Part shown: positions 30,862 to 39,574 of the stretch, in pieces
Layout: each line of letters starts with the position of its first letter
How positions within the stretch are numbered: the stretch's first letter is position 1
From: Candidatus Pantoea floridensis
Lineage (GTDB): Bacteria; Pseudomonadota; Gammaproteobacteria; Enterobacterales; Enterobacteriaceae
DNA: 64,000 nucleotides
Assembly: GCF_900215435.1 (NCBI RefSeq)
Contig: NZ_OCMY01000001.1
Location: 3,286,001 to 3,350,000 of the forward strand
Direction of reading: 5' to 3'
The notes under the pieces: model-generated
Seen by the model: the letters and a program-made list of their open reading frames with translations, nothing else
Databases searched by the model: none
Told to the model about the DNA's origin: nothing
Position numbers and translations under genes: made by a program

Positions 30862-30994
30862 GTTACCGGCAGGTAACCCCTTTTCATCAGGCGAAGCGGG
30901 CCGTTTATTAACGGCCTGTATGGCGCACCGGTCCGCTTAAAACATTAATAAGCATAATGACTGTGGCAAATCATTCCCTGTAACGAGGTTACCT
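30862..30994 (+). promoter_or_regulatory. Structured leader with possible RBS-pairing switch
   Basis: The leader of the Ig-repeat gene holds a hairpin with arms GTTACC (30862-30867) and GGTAAC (30872-30877). AGGTAACC (30871-30878) is also perfectly complementary to GGTTACCT (30987-30994), the eight bases just before the ATG, which contain the ribosome-binding site. A second stem, GGCCGTT/AACGGCC (30899-30916), lies between. The two pairings exclude each other, so translation could be switched. The rest of the 562-bp gap (30433-30994) has a perfect 8-bp stem (TTTCTCCC/GGGAGAAA, 30816-30835) and no gene I can support. Regulation here is inference. Confidence 0.35.
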
Positions 30995-32800
30995 ATGTCT
31001 TCACGTCAATCCGAACATCAATTAGCAGCAATTTTACAATCGGCAGTCAGCCTTTATCCGGTGGATGATAACTCAGCAAGTCTGCAACTTCGCAGCATAG
31101 ATACCACGCCGCCCGCAGCGCTGCATCCTTATGAACCGATAGCCCAGGATGGCATCATTGCCGCATGGGAAGCGGGCAAAAATATTCACCTGCGCGGACG
31201 CGCTGAATCTGAGCCCGGCGCGACGGTTACTTTGACCTTTAACGGTGAAAGCTGGCACAGCACGGTGAATCAATGGGGCTACTGGAATGCATCGATGCCG
31301 CCATCGGTACTCCACGGATTGGCTGATGGCGCCTATTCGTTGACGCTCACCATTACCGATAAAGCCGGTAACAGCACCGATACTCAGGTTGAATTTGGGA
31401 TTTACGTCGATAAAACCATCAAACCCACGCTCACCGTCGATCCCATCAGCGGTGATAACGCTGTTAGCGTTGCGGAAGGGATTTACGGCGTGGACGTGCA
31501 CGGAAGCGCCACGCATATGCCGAATAACAGCCACGTCACGCTAACGTTAGCCGGTAAAACTTATACCGGTAGCGTTAATGGACAGGGTGAATGGACGGCC
31601 ACAATCCAGGAACAGGATCTGCAGGCGCTACAGGATGGTGTTTATAGCCTAAAAGTCAGCGCCACCGATCCCAATGGCAAGACCGCTACCACGCATCAGG
31701 ATGTCACGCTGATCACCCATGTCAGCAGCTTGCCGCACATCAGTTTTGACAAAGTGACAGCCGATAACGTCATCAATAAAGAGGAGAGCCAAAACGATCT
31801 CACCTTTAGCGGCGATCTCTCCGTGGTGGTGCCGGGCCAGCAACTGTTGCTGTGCAGCGGCGATGCAGTCTATCACGCGCAGATTGGCAGCGATGGGCAT
31901 TGGCAGGTCACCATTCCAGCCAGCGACGTGGCGAGTTTTATTGCGCTGGGCGAAGTTCGCGTTTATGCGCTGGATGGTGCAGGCAACAGCACCGACGCGA
32001 TGCTGGAACTGAACGTGGTAACCAAGCTGCCCGACATCTATTACGAAATCAATATCGGTGGTGATACCACACTCAACCAGCAGGAAGCGCAGCACGATCT
32101 CAGTTTCTATCTGGAAGGCGTCAGGGAATTGACGATTAACGGTAAAAACTACACGCCGGTCGATGGCACGGTGACCATCAGTGCCGCAGATTTACAGGCG
32201 CTGCCGGATGGTGAAGTATCAGCGCTTGCCACGCGCGGAGATGAGTACGGCAACCATGACACGCAGATCATCGAGAATCTGTTCAACGTTGCTATCCATC
32301 AGTTGCCGACAATGACGCTGAATCAACCTTTTGGTGATGGCGTGTTGGATGCGGTGGAGGTTAATAACTGGCATCTGATTCAGGGCAGCAGCACTCATCT
32401 TGAGCAGGGCAGTGTAGTCACCTTGACGCTCGGCGATCAGAGCTACAGCGCCACGGTAAAAGCCGATGGTAATTGGTCGCTGACAATTTTAGCTGGTCAG
32501 CTCGCTCCCCTTGATGACGGCAGCTATCAGATGAAGGTTAGCGCACAGGATAAAGCGGGCAACGTGGCGACGGCAATGCAGCCGGTGACGATCGACAGCC
32601 ACGAGGCGGTTGCCAGCGCCAGCAGTGAGCCGGCAGGCACGCTGCTCGCGAATGTCAGTGCAGGCAGCCTCGACCATAGCGATCAACATGGCGATGCGTC
32701 GATCCTCCGCGGCAGTGAAACGCATTACAACGCCAGCGACAGCAGCTATACCCTCGCCGATCATCTGCAGCAGCAACACCCGTTGCAGACAGTCGTTTAA
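30995..32800 (+). CDS. Ig-like-repeat protein, likely type I secretion substrate
   Basis: 601 aa, no signal peptide and no membrane helix. From ~residue 40 to ~530 there are about five repeats of ~95 residues with the bacterial Ig-like pattern of BapA/LapA-type adhesins: a start like D..I..DN.., then GS....PG..VTLT..G..Y...V...G.W..T......L..L.DG.Y...V.A.D.AGN. Repeats 1, 2 and 5 are typical; 3 and 4 have diverged. No RTX nonapeptides and no LapG-type retention module are visible, and the protein is far smaller than known giant adhesins. The C-terminal ~70 residues are Ser/His/Asp-rich and end in LQQQHPLQTVV, a possible secretion signal. The two downstream genes encode a matching exporter. 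Export by that pair is inferred. Confidence 0.75.
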   Translation: MSSRQSEHQLAAILQSAVSLYPVDDNSASLQLRSIDTTPPAALHPYEPIAQDGIIAAWEAGKNIHLRGRAESEPGATVTLTFNGESWHSTVNQWGYWNASMPPSVLHGLADGAYSLTLTITDKAGNSTDTQVEFGIYVDKTIKPTLTVDPISGDNAVSVAEGIYGVDVHGSATHMPNNSHVTLTLAGKTYTGSVNGQGEWTATIQEQDLQALQDGVYSLKVSATDPNGKTATTHQDVTLITHVSSLPHISFDKVTADNVINKEESQNDLTFSGDLSVVVPGQQLLLCSGDAVYHAQIGSDGHWQVTIPASDVASFIALGEVRVYALDGAGNSTDAMLELNVVTKLPDIYYEINIGGDTTLNQQEAQHDLSFYLEGVRELTINGKNYTPVDGTVTISAADLQALPDGEVSALATRGDEYGNHDTQIIENLFNVAIHQLPTMTLNQPFGDGVLDAVEVNNWHLIQGSSTHLEQGSVVTLTLGDQSYSATVKADGNWSLTILAGQLAPLDDGSYQMKVSAQDKAGNVATAMQPVTIDSHEAVASASSEPAGTLLANVSAGSLDHSDQHGDASILRGSETHYNASDSSYTLADHLQQQHPLQTVV

Positions 32801-32810
32801 CCCACATACC

Positions 32811-32837
32811 AACCGCTAGCGCTCTCCGCTAGCGGTT
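32811..32837 (+). other. Strong stem-loop between substrate and exporter genes
   Basis: Arms AACCGCTAGCG and CGCTAGCGGTT (11 bp, perfect) with a 5-nt loop, in the 72-bp gap. No T-tract follows. It could lower or process transcripts so that exporter is made in smaller amounts than substrate, as seen in other type I secretion operons. Confidence 0.65.
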
Positions 32838-32872
32838 GCCAGCCTCTTTCCATTGCTTATGAGACCACAGGG

Positions 32873-35005
32873 ATGACTGCACAACCCTTTAACAGCGACA
32901 ACGGCATCGCGGCGATGCTGCGTGTGGCGGCACGTTTCGGCAAACCAGCGGATGGCAGTACGCTGCATCAGCAGATGCGTTGGTTTCAACATCTGGCTCC
33001 CGCGCAACAGTTAGCACGTCTGGCTGAACTACTGGGATTGCATTTCATGCTGATTCCTCACGATAAACTCCGCTGGCGTCAGGAAATTGTTCCGGTGTTG
33101 CTGCTGCTGGAAAACGGCAGCCTTGCCTTGATTGAAGAGGTAGATCGCGATGGCGGCGTACGCTATTGGCTGAGCGAAGGTGGCGACGTGATGCGTTCAG
33201 CCTTGCTGAGCGATTTGTTAGCGCAGGCACAGGCCAATGTCGGCGTGATTGGCGTGGCGGCGCGCGGGCGAGATGCGCGCATTGATGAATTTGTGCAACC
33301 CTATGAGCCACACTGGTTCTGGCATAATTTTCGCGGCATGAAGCGACGCATGGCTGAAATCAGTCTGGCATCGCTGGTAGGCAACGTGCTGGCGCTGGCG
33401 GGAATTCTGTTTTCGATGCAGGTGTACGATCGCGTCATTCCCGCGCAGTCACAGCCGACGCTATGGGTGCTGTTTACCGGCGTGTTGCTGGCGGCTGCGC
33501 TTGAATATCTGATCCGCCTGATGCGCACTCAGGTTTCCGATCTGATGGGCAAGCGCATCGACCTAAAAATTTCAGCCATGCTGTTCGCGCGTGCCATGAA
33601 CATTCGTAATGAAGCGCGGCCACGCTCTACCGGATCCTTTATTGCCCAGCTGCGCGAGATCGATCAGGTACGCGAACTGCTGACCTCCACCACAGTGAAT
33701 GCCGCGGCCGATCTGCCATTCGTGCTGCTGTTTTTATTGATCATGGCATCAATTGGCGGCTGGCTGGTGTTGATTCCGCTGCTGGCGATTCCGCTGATCG
33801 TTGTTCCGGGGTTGCTGGTACAGATCCCCATGGCGCGGCTGGCGCGGGAAGGGCTACGCGAGAGCGCACTGCGCCAGGCGGTGCTGGTGGAGACCCTTGA
33901 AGGGGTGGAAGACATCAAAGCGCTGCAGGCCGAACCCTATTTTCAGCGCCAGTGGGAGCAAACCCACGACGTCAGCGCCACCATCAGCAACCAGCAACGC
34001 TTGTGGGGCGCGCGTCTTACCGGTTGGTCAGGAAGCGTCCAGCAGCTCACTTATGCCGGTATGCTGGTATTTGGCGTGTATCTGGTACTTGATAATCAAA
34101 TTACCACCGGCACGCTGGTGGCCTGTAGCTTGCTCTCTGCGCGCACTATTGCACCGCTCATGCAGCTCACCATGGTGTTCTCGCGCTGGCAGCATGCGAA
34201 ATCGGCCATGAAAGGGCTGGATGAATTACTGAAAAAGCCGCTCGATCAGCCCGACCGCGCTACGCTGGCGCATTGCCCGGTGCTTACCGGCCATTTTCAG
34301 CTGCAAAACGTGCACTATCGCTATGACGAGGAGAGCGGGAACAGTGTGCTTAACCTTCCGCAATTGCAGATTACGCCTGGCGAGCGCGTGGCAATTCTTG
34401 GCAAAGTCGGCGCGGGCAAATCAACGCTGCTGAAAATGCTGGCCGGACAAGCGCGCGCCAGCCAGGGAAAAGTGTTGGTGGATGGCGTGGATATCACCTG
34501 TATCGATCCGGTCGATCTGCGCCGCCAGCTTGGCTGGCTGTCGCAGGATTCCAGGCTGTTCTTTGGCACGCTGCGGCAGAACCTGTTGCTCGGTAATCCG
34601 CATGCCAGCGAGCAGGAGATGTTGCAGGCACTGCGCATTAGCGGCGCGCTGGCGTTGGTACAGCAGGATGCTGCCAGCCTCGATCGCATTATTCACGAAG
34701 GGGGACGGGGATTGTCCGGCGGTCAACGGCAAATGGTATTGCTTAGCCGGTTGATTCTGCGCCAGCCGCAGGTGGTGCTGCTGGATGAACCCACCGCAGC
34801 CATGGATGAACAGCTGGAAGCGCAGGTCATTCGGCAGCTGGCACAATGGGTGACGGGCCGCACGCTGGTGTTGGTAACGCATCGTCCTGCCTTACTGCGT
34901 ATGGTGGACCGCATCGTGGTAATGGATAACGGACGCATTGTGGCTGACGGCGCGCGCGACGAGATTCTGCGCCACGCCGCGGCGAATAAGGGAGATGCAG
35001 CATGA
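32873..35005 (+). CDS. Type I secretion ABC transporter (LapB/HlyB-like)
   Basis: 710-aa fused exporter. The N-terminal ~140 residues form a C39-peptidase-like domain without the catalytic cysteine (a CLD as in HlyB/LapB), so the substrate would not be cleaved here. Then comes a six-helix ABC membrane domain (~160-450) and an ATPase with Walker A GKVGAGKST, signature LSGGQRQM and Walker B VVLLDEPTAAMD. It lies between the Ig-repeat gene and the HlyD-type gene, and its stop overlaps the latter by 4 nt. It most likely exports the Ig-repeat protein from the cytoplasm in one step with a TolC-type outer-membrane channel encoded elsewhere. Confidence 0.88.
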   Translation: MTAQPFNSDNGIAAMLRVAARFGKPADGSTLHQQMRWFQHLAPAQQLARLAELLGLHFMLIPHDKLRWRQEIVPVLLLLENGSLALIEEVDRDGGVRYWLSEGGDVMRSALLSDLLAQAQANVGVIGVAARGRDARIDEFVQPYEPHWFWHNFRGMKRRMAEISLASLVGNVLALAGILFSMQVYDRVIPAQSQPTLWVLFTGVLLAAALEYLIRLMRTQVSDLMGKRIDLKISAMLFARAMNIRNEARPRSTGSFIAQLREIDQVRELLTSTTVNAAADLPFVLLFLLIMASIGGWLVLIPLLAIPLIVVPGLLVQIPMARLAREGLRESALRQAVLVETLEGVEDIKALQAEPYFQRQWEQTHDVSATISNQQRLWGARLTGWSGSVQQLTYAGMLVFGVYLVLDNQITTGTLVACSLLSARTIAPLMQLTMVFSRWQHAKSAMKGLDELLKKPLDQPDRATLAHCPVLTGHFQLQNVHYRYDEESGNSVLNLPQLQITPGERVAILGKVGAGKSTLLKMLAGQARASQGKVLVDGVDITCIDPVDLRRQLGWLSQDSRLFFGTLRQNLLLGNPHASEQEMLQALRISGALALVQQDAASLDRIIHEGGRGLSGGQRQMVLLSRLILRQPQVVLLDEPTAAMDEQLEAQVIRQLAQWVTGRTLVLVTHRPALLRMVDRIVVMDNGRIVADGARDEILRHAAANKGDAA

Positions 35006-36171
35006 GCATGGTGATCGTCGATAAAGATCTGGCGCGGCGCGAGCGTCGCACGTCGGCCATTATCTGGCTGTGCGTGTTGACGCTGCTGCTGTTTCTGCTG
35101 TGGGCGCACTTTGCGGTGTTGGATGAAGTAACGGTAGGCATCGGCAAAGTTACGCCATCAACCCATGCGCAAATGATCGAGAGTCTGGATGGCGGCATCG
35201 TCAAACAGCTGAACGTGCACGAGGGGACTATCGTGCAGCGCGGGCAGGTGCTGGCCACGCTTGATCCCACGCGCTTTCAAACCAATTTTGGTGAAGCGAT
35301 TGCGCGCGTCCGCACATTGCGCGCTTCGGCTGAGCGGTTACAGGCCGAGCTCAGCGATCGACCGCTGAACTTTAGCGCAGAGATCCAGCAATATCCCGAT
35401 CTGATCGCGCGTGAAACCCAGCTATATCAGGCTCGCCGGCAAAATTTTGTCGAAACGGTTGGCAATCTACGGCAATCCCTCACGTTGGTGCAGGCGGAAC
35501 TCAATTTGACAGAGCCGCTGATGCTTCGCGGCGCGGCCGGGAAGGTGGACGTTATCCGTCTGCAACGGCAGGTAAGCGATTTGCGTGGCAAAATCGACGA
35601 GGCACGTAACGACTATTATGTGCGCGCGCATGAAGAGCAGGTGAAGAACAACGGTGAACTGGATGCGCAGCTGCAGGTTGCCGCGGGAAAACAGGATCTC
35701 CTTGCACGTACGACGTTACTCTCGCCGGTGCGAGGCATAGTGAAAGATATTCGCGTCTCTACGGTTGGCGGCGTATTGGAGCCGGGCGGCAAACTTATGG
35801 AGATTGTGCCGCTGGAGGATCAGCTGCTGATTGAGACGCGTATCAATCCGCGTGACATTGGCTACATTCGTCCCGGGTTGCCTGCGGTGGTCAAGATCAC
35901 CGCCTTTGATGCCGCCATCTACGGCGATCTCCGTGGGGAGGTGGAAACGGTATCGCCGGACACGCTGCAAGATGAAGTCAAGCATGATGAATTTTATTAT
36001 CGCGTCTATGTACGCACTAACAAGGCGGAGTTAGTGAATAAGCACGGGCGTAAATTTGCCATTATGCCGGGCATGGTGGCGAATGTTGAGATTAAAACGG
36101 GTCAGAAAAGCGTCATGGATTATTTGCTCAAGCCTCTGAATAAAGCCAAAGAATCGTTACGTGAGCGCTAG
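35002..36171 (+). CDS. HlyD/LapC-family membrane fusion protein
   Basis: 389-aa periplasmic adaptor of a type I secretion system. A single N-terminal TM helix (~19-38) is followed by a biotinyl-lipoyl-like half motif (IVKQLNVHEGTIVQRGQVLATLD), a long coiled-coil hairpin (~95-230) and the second lipoyl half (LLSPVRGIVKDIRVSTVGGVLEPGG), then the C-terminal beta-barrel domain (IKTGQKSVMDYLLKPL), the family's typical ending. ATGA overlap with the ABC gene shows one operon. No outer-membrane channel gene follows, so TolC is the presumed third component. Confidence 0.9.
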   Translation: MSMVIVDKDLARRERRTSAIIWLCVLTLLLFLLWAHFAVLDEVTVGIGKVTPSTHAQMIESLDGGIVKQLNVHEGTIVQRGQVLATLDPTRFQTNFGEAIARVRTLRASAERLQAELSDRPLNFSAEIQQYPDLIARETQLYQARRQNFVETVGNLRQSLTLVQAELNLTEPLMLRGAAGKVDVIRLQRQVSDLRGKIDEARNDYYVRAHEEQVKNNGELDAQLQVAAGKQDLLARTTLLSPVRGIVKDIRVSTVGGVLEPGGKLMEIVPLEDQLLIETRINPRDIGYIRPGLPAVVKITAFDAAIYGDLRGEVETVSPDTLQDEVKHDEFYYRVYVRTNKAELVNKHGRKFAIMPGMVANVEIKTGQKSVMDYLLKPLNKAKESLRER

Positions 36172-36353
36172 CAATAAGCGCCGTATATTCATCCAGCGAT
36201 CTTTGTTGTCCACGGAAATTAACATTTCTGCATTTAGGCTATCGATTGAACAATATGTGCGAAAATAGGCAAATAATGCGCTAACTCTTATGGGTTAATT
36301 TAACCCTGATAATTAACTTTACAGAAAATAAGGGTGGGCGCTGGAGAGCAGAC

Positions 36354-36447
36354 AAAAAAATGCCGGACAATCATGTCCGGCGGGAAATTAGGGTAAATCA
36401 AATCATTCGGGGTGAATGAAGGTAATAATGAAATAAATGATGATAGC
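36354..36447 (-). ncRNA. micF: MicF antisense RNA
   Basis: On the minus strand the RNA would start GCTATCATCATT, identical to the 5' end of E. coli MicF, which pairs with the ompF leader. It continues with an AT-rich body (TATTTCATTATTACC, CTTCATTCA) and ends in a stem with arms GCCGGACA and TGTCCGGC followed by seven U (36354-36360). Length (~94 nt), position (divergent, upstream of ompC) and structure agree with MicF. It should repress an OmpF-type porin made elsewhere. The rest of the 596-bp gap (36172-36767) holds OmpR-type sites and the ompC promoter. Confidence 0.92.
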
Positions 36448-36599
36448 GGGATAATTGTATGCTCTGGCTGAAAATGATTTTTGTCATTCAGTGCGAAAAT
36501 GTAATTCATGTAATTTATTGATTTTAAGTGATTAAAATGTTTGTTGTCATTAAGTGCTATATTTTTTACCTATCTGTGCTGGTTATTAGTTCCGCTGAA

Positions 36600-36643
36600 T
36601 TTACATCCTGAAATAACTAATAAATACACTGAAACACTTTTGG
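36600..36643 (+). promoter_or_regulatory. OmpR-box-like sites upstream of ompC
   Basis: TTTACATCCTGAAATAACTA (36600-36619) and AATACACTGAAACACTTTTG (36623-36642) match the known OmpR-box pattern TTTACATTTTGAAAC in spacing and bases. They lie about 125-170 bp upstream of ompC, between it and micF, where OmpR acts in E. coli. Confidence 0.65.
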
Positions 36644-36767
36644 AAATTTAGTAGCATTTTCGTGATAGATTATTGCCCAACATAAAATAACAATGGCTTG
36701 CCGGCTGAATTTTTAATCGTTCAGTTCGCAGTGGCATAAATAAAGGCACATTAAAGAGGGTAATAAA

Positions 36768-37877
36768 ATGAAACGTCGCGTTCTCTCCCTGATGATTCCT
36801 GCATTGCTGGTAGCAGGTTCAGCAAGCGCAGCTGAAATTTACAATAAAGATGGCAACAAATTAGATCTCTACGGCAAAGTTGACGGTCTGCACTATTTCT
36901 CCGACAACTCTGGCTCAGACGGTGACCAGTCTTACCTGCGTTTTGGCTTCAAAGGTGAAACTCAGGTGACCGATCAGCTGACCGGTTACGGCCAGTGGGA
37001 ATACCAAGCTGCATTGAACACTGCAGAAAGCGAAGGTACCGCTAACAGCTTCACCCGTGTCGGCTTTGCGGGTCTGAAATTTGGTGATGCAGGTTCATTC
37101 GATTATGGCCGTAACTACGGCGTGATGTACGACCTGGGCGCCTGGACTGACGTACTGCCAGAGTTCGGCGGCGATACCTACGGTGCGGACAATTTCCTGT
37201 TCCAGCGTAGCAACGGTCTTGCCACCTATCGTAATACCAACTTCTTCGGTTTGGTGGATGGCTGGAACTTCGCGGTTCAGTATCAAGGCAAAAACGACAA
37301 CCCTACCGAATCCTCATCCGGCCGTGATGTGCTGGGCGAAAATGGCGACGGCTACGGTTTGAGCACCACCTATGATCTGGGTTCCGGTTTCGGTATCGGT
37401 GCGGCAATGTTCCAGTCTGACCGCACCAATAATCAGAATGGCAATGCGCCAGGCATTCTGGGCCGTGGTGATAAAGCCGAAGCTTATAGCGGCGCGCTGA
37501 AGTATGACGCCAACAACATCTACCTGGCCGCGATGTACAGCCGTTCGTACAATGCCACGCGCTTTGGTTCAAGTGACGCAACCGCTTACGGTTACGCGAA
37601 CAAAGCGGATAACTGGGAATTGGTGGCGCAGTACCAGTTCGACTTCGGCCTGCGTCCTTCACTGGCCTTCGTGTCTTCTCGCGGTTCCGATATCGAAGGT
37701 TACGGCAGCCAGAACCTGAAGAAATATGTTGATGTGGGCGCGACCTACTACTTCAACAAAAACATGTCGACCTATGTTGATTACCAAATCAACCTGCTGG
37801 ATGACAATAACTTCACCGATGCCGCCGGTATCAATACCGATGACGTCGTAGCGGTAGGCCTGGTTTACCAGTTCTAA
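36768..37877 (+). CDS. ompC: Outer membrane porin, OmpC type
   Basis: 369-aa trimeric general porin. A 21-residue Sec signal ends in GSASA, and the mature protein begins [19 protein letters not shown]. Constriction loop L3 carries the family motif [13 protein letters not shown], and the protein ends in the barrel-insertion signal VGLVYQF with terminal Phe. It sits next to micF as in E. coli. The ribosome-binding site is AGAGGG, 7 nt from the start. Confidence 0.95.
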   Translation: MKRRVLSLMIPALLVAGSASAAEIYNKDGNKLDLYGKVDGLHYFSDNSGSDGDQSYLRFGFKGETQVTDQLTGYGQWEYQAALNTAESEGTANSFTRVGFAGLKFGDAGSFDYGRNYGVMYDLGAWTDVLPEFGGDTYGADNFLFQRSNGLATYRNTNFFGLVDGWNFAVQYQGKNDNPTESSSGRDVLGENGDGYGLSTTYDLGSGFGIGAAMFQSDRTNNQNGNAPGILGRGDKAEAYSGALKYDANNIYLAAMYSRSYNATRFGSSDATAYGYANKADNWELVAQYQFDFGLRPSLAFVSSRGSDIEGYGSQNLKKYVDVGATYYFNKNMSTYVDYQINLLDDNNFTDAAGINTDDVVAVGLVYQF

Positions 37878-37884
37878 TCGTGAT

Positions 37885-37915
37885 GGAGCGTGACAGCGCG
37901 TCACGCTCCCGTTTT
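37885..37915. terminator. Terminator shared by ompC and the convergent tetR-type gene
   Basis: Perfect 10-bp stem (GGAGCGTGAC with GTCACGCTCC), 5-nt loop, followed on the plus strand by CGTTTT. It overlaps the 3' end of the TetR gene. Confidence 0.75.
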
Positions 37916-38464
37916 CAGCAGTGCGCTTAGCGCGCCTCGCAATATCTCAACTATCTGTTTTGCCTCTTCCCCAATCTGCACCTGTACAATGGCACCTTCA
38001 ACCAGCAACACAATCTGCGCCGTTTTCATCTGCTGCTCGGGCGCCAGCTTTTCTTTGATTGCCTGCGCCATCTCGTGCTTATGCTGGCGAATCAGTTCGC
38101 TGGCTTCAGCTAAGCTGCTGCCTAATTCCGCCGCTGTGTTAATAAAGGCGCAGCCGCGAAAATCGGCATCGTTAAACCAACTCAGAAGTGCCGCGGGCAG
38201 GGCATCGTCCAGCGTAACGTGCTGATTCAGTGCAGCGCGAAATGCCGCCATCCAACGCTGATGACGCTGCTGTAAAAACGCTAAAACCAGCGTATTTTTT
38301 GCCGGAAAATGACGATAGAAAGTCACCTTCGTCACGCCGGCCTCCGCGATCACTCTATCCACACCCGTAGCGCGAATACCCTGCTGGTAAAACAATTGTT
38401 GTGCGCACAACAAGATGCGATCGCGGGCAGAGGCTGCGGCATCAAATATCAGAGGTTCAAGCAT
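37901..38464 (-). CDS. TetR-family transcriptional repressor
   Basis: 187 aa. The N-terminal HTH is typical (ARDRILLCAQQLFYQQG, then VDRVIAEAGVTKVTFYRHF at ~35-53), and the C-terminal ligand domain resembles TetR_C families with unknown ligands. It is divergent from the SnoaL-like gene. The 93-bp gap contains two clean palindromic operators, so it very probably represses both genes. The inducer is unknown. Confidence 0.9.
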   Translation of the reverse strand: MLEPLIFDAAASARDRILLCAQQLFYQQGIRATGVDRVIAEAGVTKVTFYRHFPAKNTLVLAFLQQRHQRWMAAFRAALNQHVTLDDALPAALLSWFNDADFRGCAFINTAAELGSSLAEASELIRQHKHEMAQAIKEKLAPEQQMKTAQIVLLVEGAIVQVQIGEEAKQIVEILRGALSALLKTGA

Positions 38465-38482
38465 AATTAATCCTGTTCAAAT

Positions 38483-38539
38483 ATGTAGACAGAATTGTCT
38501 ACATCCGGCAGGATGAATCAAGTAGACAGACCTGTCTAC
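38483..38539. promoter_or_regulatory. Pair of TetR-type operators
   Basis: Operator 1 (38483-38504): arms ATGTAGACA and TGTCTACAT, 4-bp spacer. Operator 2 (38522-38539): arms GTAGACAG and CTGTCTAC, 2-bp spacer. Both share GTAGACA/TGTCTAC and their centres are 37 bp apart, between the divergent TetR and SnoaL-like genes. Confidence 0.88.
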
Positions 38540-38557
38540 ATGTTCAGGAGAGAAAAT

Positions 38558-39013
38558 ATGTTGGTGCCACCGTTTAATCAGGAAACGGCGTTAAAGAAAG
38601 TCCGCATGGCGGAAGATGCGTGGAACAGCTGCGACGCACAGCGGGTTTCATTGGTTTATAGCGAAGATACGCGCTGGCGTAATCGCAGCGAATTCGTCAA
38701 TGGACGTGCGGAAGTCGTGACATTTCTGCAACGTAAATGGGTAAAAGAGTTGGATTACCGACTGATCAAAGAGCTGTGGGCGTGGCACAACGATAAGCTG
38801 GCGGTGCGATTTGCCTATGAGTGGCATGATGACAGCGGCAACTGGTTCCGCAGCTATGGCAATGAGAACTGGCACTTTGGTGCCGATGGCTTGATGATTC
38901 AGCGCTTCGCTTGTATCAATGATCTCCCCATTGCCGCAGAGGATCGTCTGTTCCACTGGCCTGCTGGAACGCGCCCGGACGCGCATCCGGGCTTAAGTGA
39001 ACTGGGGCTATGA
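38558..39013 (+). CDS. DUF1348 / SnoaL-like (NTF2-fold) protein
   Basis: 151-aa nuclear-transport-factor-2-like protein of the DUF1348 family ([36 protein letters not shown], shown in part; later [16 protein letters not shown]). Members are small cone-shaped proteins and their reaction is not known. I use the ATG at 38558, 8 nt after AGGAG; an upstream in-frame ATG at 38495 lies inside the operator region and has no ribosome-binding site. Control by the divergent TetR protein is likely. Confidence 0.85.
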   Translation: MLVPPFNQETALKKVRMAEDAWNSCDAQRVSLVYSEDTRWRNRSEFVNGRAEVVTFLQRKWVKELDYRLIKELWAWHNDKLAVRFAYEWHDDSGNWFRSYGNENWHFGADGLMIQRFACINDLPIAAEDRLFHWPAGTRPDAHPGLSELGL

Positions 39014-39019
39014 AGAAGA

Positions 39020-39172
39020 TTACTGCATCCCGCGCCATTTTTTTGCTTTAGGTGCCGGTTGCAGTGGCGGCGTGGTGGCCATACTGCCTTCCATTGCCAC
39101 GCCCGCCAACGTAAAGGCCGAGAAACTCAGCCAATGCTGCCATTTACTGCTTTGCGTTTTGCTCTTTTCCAT
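39020..39172 (-). CDS. Small hypothetical protein, 50 aa
   Basis: Not recognised. The ORF has GAGG about 7 nt before its ATG and encodes a short protein with a mildly hydrophobic middle (WLSFSAFTLAGVAMEGSMA) and a basic tail (PKAKKWRGMQ). It lies behind a 37-aa ORF on the same strand, with a third frame (77 codons, 39144-39377) overlapping both. Whether it is expressed is uncertain. Confidence 0.35.
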   Translation of the reverse strand: MEKSKTQSSKWQHWLSFSAFTLAGVAMEGSMATTPPLQPAPKAKKWRGMQ

Positions 39173-39319
39173 TCTGCACCTCGCTGATGTTCAACTCATC
39201 CTCAACGATGCAGAATTCATGCCAGACCACCGCTCGCAGCGCCACGCGCAGCGTCAGCACTTTGCTACACTGCGCCGGCGCTGAAGCGGTGCAGAAGGGG
39301 GATTTTCTGGTGCAAAAAT

Positions 39320-39433
39320 TTAACGTCGGCGTGAAGGATAATGTTGAATCAGACGGTGGCGATAGCGTTCCCAGCATCTGTAGCTGCCGAAAATAAACAG
39401 TCCGGTGGTCACTGCAATAATGAAATAAACCAT
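39320..39433 (-). CDS. Small membrane protein candidate, 37 aa
   Basis: Not recognised. One predicted membrane helix at the N-terminus (MVYFIIAVTTGLFIFGSY), then a strongly basic tail (RYRHRL..PSRRR). The ribosome-binding site AGGAG lies 6 nt upstream of the ATG, better than chance. It is divergent from apbE across a 141-bp gap. The single-TM, basic-tail form is typical of real bacterial small membrane proteins, but no family is visible. Confidence 0.45.
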   Translation of the reverse strand: MVYFIIAVTTGLFIFGSYRCWERYRHRLIQHYPSRRR

Positions 39434-39574
39434 CTTAGCTCCTGTAGGTAAAAACGGTGCAGGAACGCGTTATCCTGTCTTAGGGTTCAGCGAACATCAA
39501 GCAGCTTTAGATGGATTTACAAGCGATTTATGCTTTGTAACCGGCTGTAGTAACAGTTAACAGATGAGGAAGAG

